In this document: one piece after another, positions 6,195-6,884 of the stretch
Position numbering within the stretch: the first letter of the stretch is position 1
Layout: every line of letters starts with the position of its first letter
Assembly (NCBI GenBank): GCA_023228995.1
Contig: JALOAD010000095.1
Span: forward strand, 1-6,884
From: JALOAD01 sp023228995 [NCBI: Candidatus Muiribacterium halophilum]
Lineage (GTDB): Bacteria; Muiribacteriota; Muiribacteriia; Muiribacteriales
DNA: 6,884 nucleotides
Direction of reading: 5' to 3'
Notes under the pieces: model-generated
What the model was told of the DNA's origin: nothing
The model's database searches: none
What the model saw: the letters and a program-made list of their open reading frames with translations, nothing else
Translations under genes and position numbers: made by a program

Positions 6195-6428
6195 ATGAAA
6201 ACTGAATTTGAAAATGTAAAAAAAGAAATTGGAAAAAATATAAAAATACTTAGAATACACAAGGATTTATCTCAAGAAGAACTAGCTTATAAAGCTGATA
6301 TTCATACTACTCATCTTAGTAAAATTGAAAATGGTAAAATGAATGTTACAATTGAAATTCTTTATAAAATTGCAGAAAGCCTTGATACTGAACTCTCTGA
6401 ACTTGTAATGCCATATAAAACAAAATAA
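6195..6428 (+). CDS. XRE-family HTH transcriptional regulator
   Basis: This 77-residue protein is a single Cro/C1-type helix-turn-helix domain and little else. It begins with a basic helix (EIGKNIKILRIHKDLS, 11-26). The HTH follows as QEELAYKADIHTTHLSKIENG (27-47), with recognition helix around 38-46. Then comes NVTIEILYKIAESLDTELSEL (50-70), the dimer-forming helical tail typical of small C-protein-like controllers. Such regulators commonly bind inverted repeats upstream of their own gene and control a linked restriction, toxin-antitoxin or mobile-element gene. None of these is visible; the nearest possible target is the divergent 118-residue gene. No good Shine-Dalgarno precedes the ATG. 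A TATAAT at 6188-6193 is too close to the start codon to be its -10. Length and motif are complete, so it should be functional. Confidence 0.92.
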   Translation: MKTEFENVKKEIGKNIKILRIHKDLSQEELAYKADIHTTHLSKIENGKMNVTIEILYKIAESLDTELSELVMPYKTK

Positions 6429-6500
6429 TTTTATTGACTCCTCTGAATAATTCTACTAAATTTTTGATTATTTTGTGAAAAGTTTTAGTTGACATTTATA

Positions 6501-6566
6501 TCTGTAAACAAAAGCAAAAAAAAATCTACTAAGTAACTTGAGTGAACATTGCGAAGCATATAATAT
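6501..6566. repeat. 66-bp dispersed direct repeat, right copy
   Basis: This segment matches 182-247 at 63 of 66 positions, same orientation, ungapped, and lies 73 bp beyond the XRE stop codon. Recombination between the two copies would excise a circle of about 6.3 kb carrying all five genes. Identity stops sharply at 6567. Confidence 0.85.
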
Positions 6567-6569
6567 GCT
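6555..6569. repeat. 15-bp palindrome at end of right repeat copy
   Basis: AGCATAT and ATATGCT are perfect 7-bp arms around one A. The palindrome straddles the 3' boundary of the 66-bp repeat. In the left copy the matching bases end in ATATACG, which breaks the outer pairs, so the full palindrome exists only here. Confidence 0.4.
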
Positions 6570-6599
6570 GTTAATGGCGAATGTGGAATTTGGAATTTT

Positions 6600-6616
6600 C
6601 AATGTCGAATTAAAAG
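6600..6616. repeat. 17-bp repeat, right copy
   Basis: It is identical to 443-459 and in the same orientation, 33 nt behind the 66-bp repeat. The order of 66-bp unit then 17-bp unit is the same in both flanks, supporting a composite element. Confidence 0.55.
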
Positions 6617-6788
6617 TAAAATCTTTTTTATAATGAAATTTGTTTATGACATGCTTTTGATTTTAAATAAGGATTAAAAAAATATGTCTGACAGCAATTA
6701 CGAAAATTCGATATAAGTTTTTCAATTAATGGCTTCAATATTTTAAATAATTATACAATTCAAAACAATTGATATCTTGGTACCAGTT

Positions 6789-6813
6789 GAAAATTTACAT
6801 AGTATAAATTTTC
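6789..6813. repeat. Inverted repeat with 9-bp arms
   Basis: GAAAATTTA (6789-6797) and TAAATTTTC (6805-6813) are perfect arms around a 7-nt loop. A second hairpin starts 20 bases further on. It is A/T-rich without a flanking T-run, so I do not call it a terminator. It may be a remnant of a mobile unit or a control element for a gene outside the window. Confidence 0.3.
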
Positions 6814-6832
6814 TCCTTACATGTTCAGCTTT

Positions 6833-6852
6833 AAATTACCTCCATGTAATTT
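6833..6852. repeat. Inverted repeat with 7-bp arms
   Basis: AAATTAC (6833-6839) and GTAATTT (6846-6852) flank a 6-nt loop that reads ATGGAG on the minus strand. Read leftwards, the region from 6852 to 6799 contains several Shine-Dalgarno-like and ATG pieces but only very short frames. Confidence 0.3.
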
Positions 6853-6884
6853 CCTTAAGATTTTCTAATGCATCTTAGTTATTT

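Larger units (their letters stand above)
6429..6884. other. Gene-free right flank
   Basis: I see no convincing coding region here. It holds the right copies of the 66-bp and 17-bp repeats, a 15-bp palindrome at 6555-6569, and two inverted repeats at 6789-6813 and 6833-6852. Two tiny frames on the plus strand (6633-6677, 14 codons; 6684-6716, 10 codons) are too short to accept. On the minus strand all three frames meet a stop within about 20 bases of the right edge, so any gene entering from the right ends almost immediately. No terminator is evident after the XRE gene. Confidence 0.65.

Noticed and set aside
182-6566. CRISPR array or transposon ends
   Set aside because: The repeats are neither regularly spaced nor multiple enough for CRISPR, and the 66-bp copies are direct without transposase or terminal inverted repeats.
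6633-6716. Two consecutive mini-frames (MKFVYDMLLILNKD and MSDSNYENSI)
   Set aside because: They are only 14 and 10 codons, with no strong ribosome site spacing. Kept as a note rather than a gene.

Overview
This is a strongly AT-rich bacterial window with long gene-free flanks full of A/T runs. The reading frames use the standard code: tryptophans are TGG and TGA occurs as a stop, which argues against a Mycoplasma-type code. The lineage cannot be fixed from the window. A RecD2-type helicase, a Cache-sensor histidine kinase, a TerB-like protein and small dispersed palindromic repeats would fit several low-GC groups, such as uncultured gut or symbiont lineages, Spirochaetes or Clostridia-like bacteria. 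That is inference only.

Layout. 1-639 is a gene-free left flank with three copies of a REP-like palindromic element, one copy of a 66-bp dispersed repeat, a GTGACA half-site cluster and two short palindromes. 640-3006 (minus) is an intact 788-residue membrane sensor histidine kinase with no response regulator beside it. Divergent from it across only 44 bp is a two-gene operon: a 153-residue TerB-like protein (3051-3512), then a complete 736-residue RecD2-type SF1 helicase (3512-5722), joined by a 1-nt stop/start overlap. A 118-residue protein of unknown family (5694-6050, minus) converges on the helicase and overlaps its 3' end by 29 nt. A 77-residue XRE-family regulator (6195-6428) diverges from that unknown gene, with a candidate operator between them. 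6429-6884 is a second gene-free flank holding the other copy of the 66-bp repeat.

How the parts may work together. The 66-bp repeats (182-247 and 6501-6566, same orientation, 63/66 identical) enclose all five genes, so the block could be a discrete accessory unit, although such repeats may simply be dispersed through the genome. The clearest functional unit is TerB plus RecD2. TerB-family proteins are known in stress-response networks linked to DNA processing, and tight coupling to a 5'-3' helicase suggests a joint role in DNA repair or invader response. The XRE regulator and the unknown convergent gene look like a second small unit. The kinase may only be a neighbour, but it shares its promoter region with the TerB-RecD2 operon. 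No tRNA, rRNA, CRISPR array, transposase or integrase is visible.
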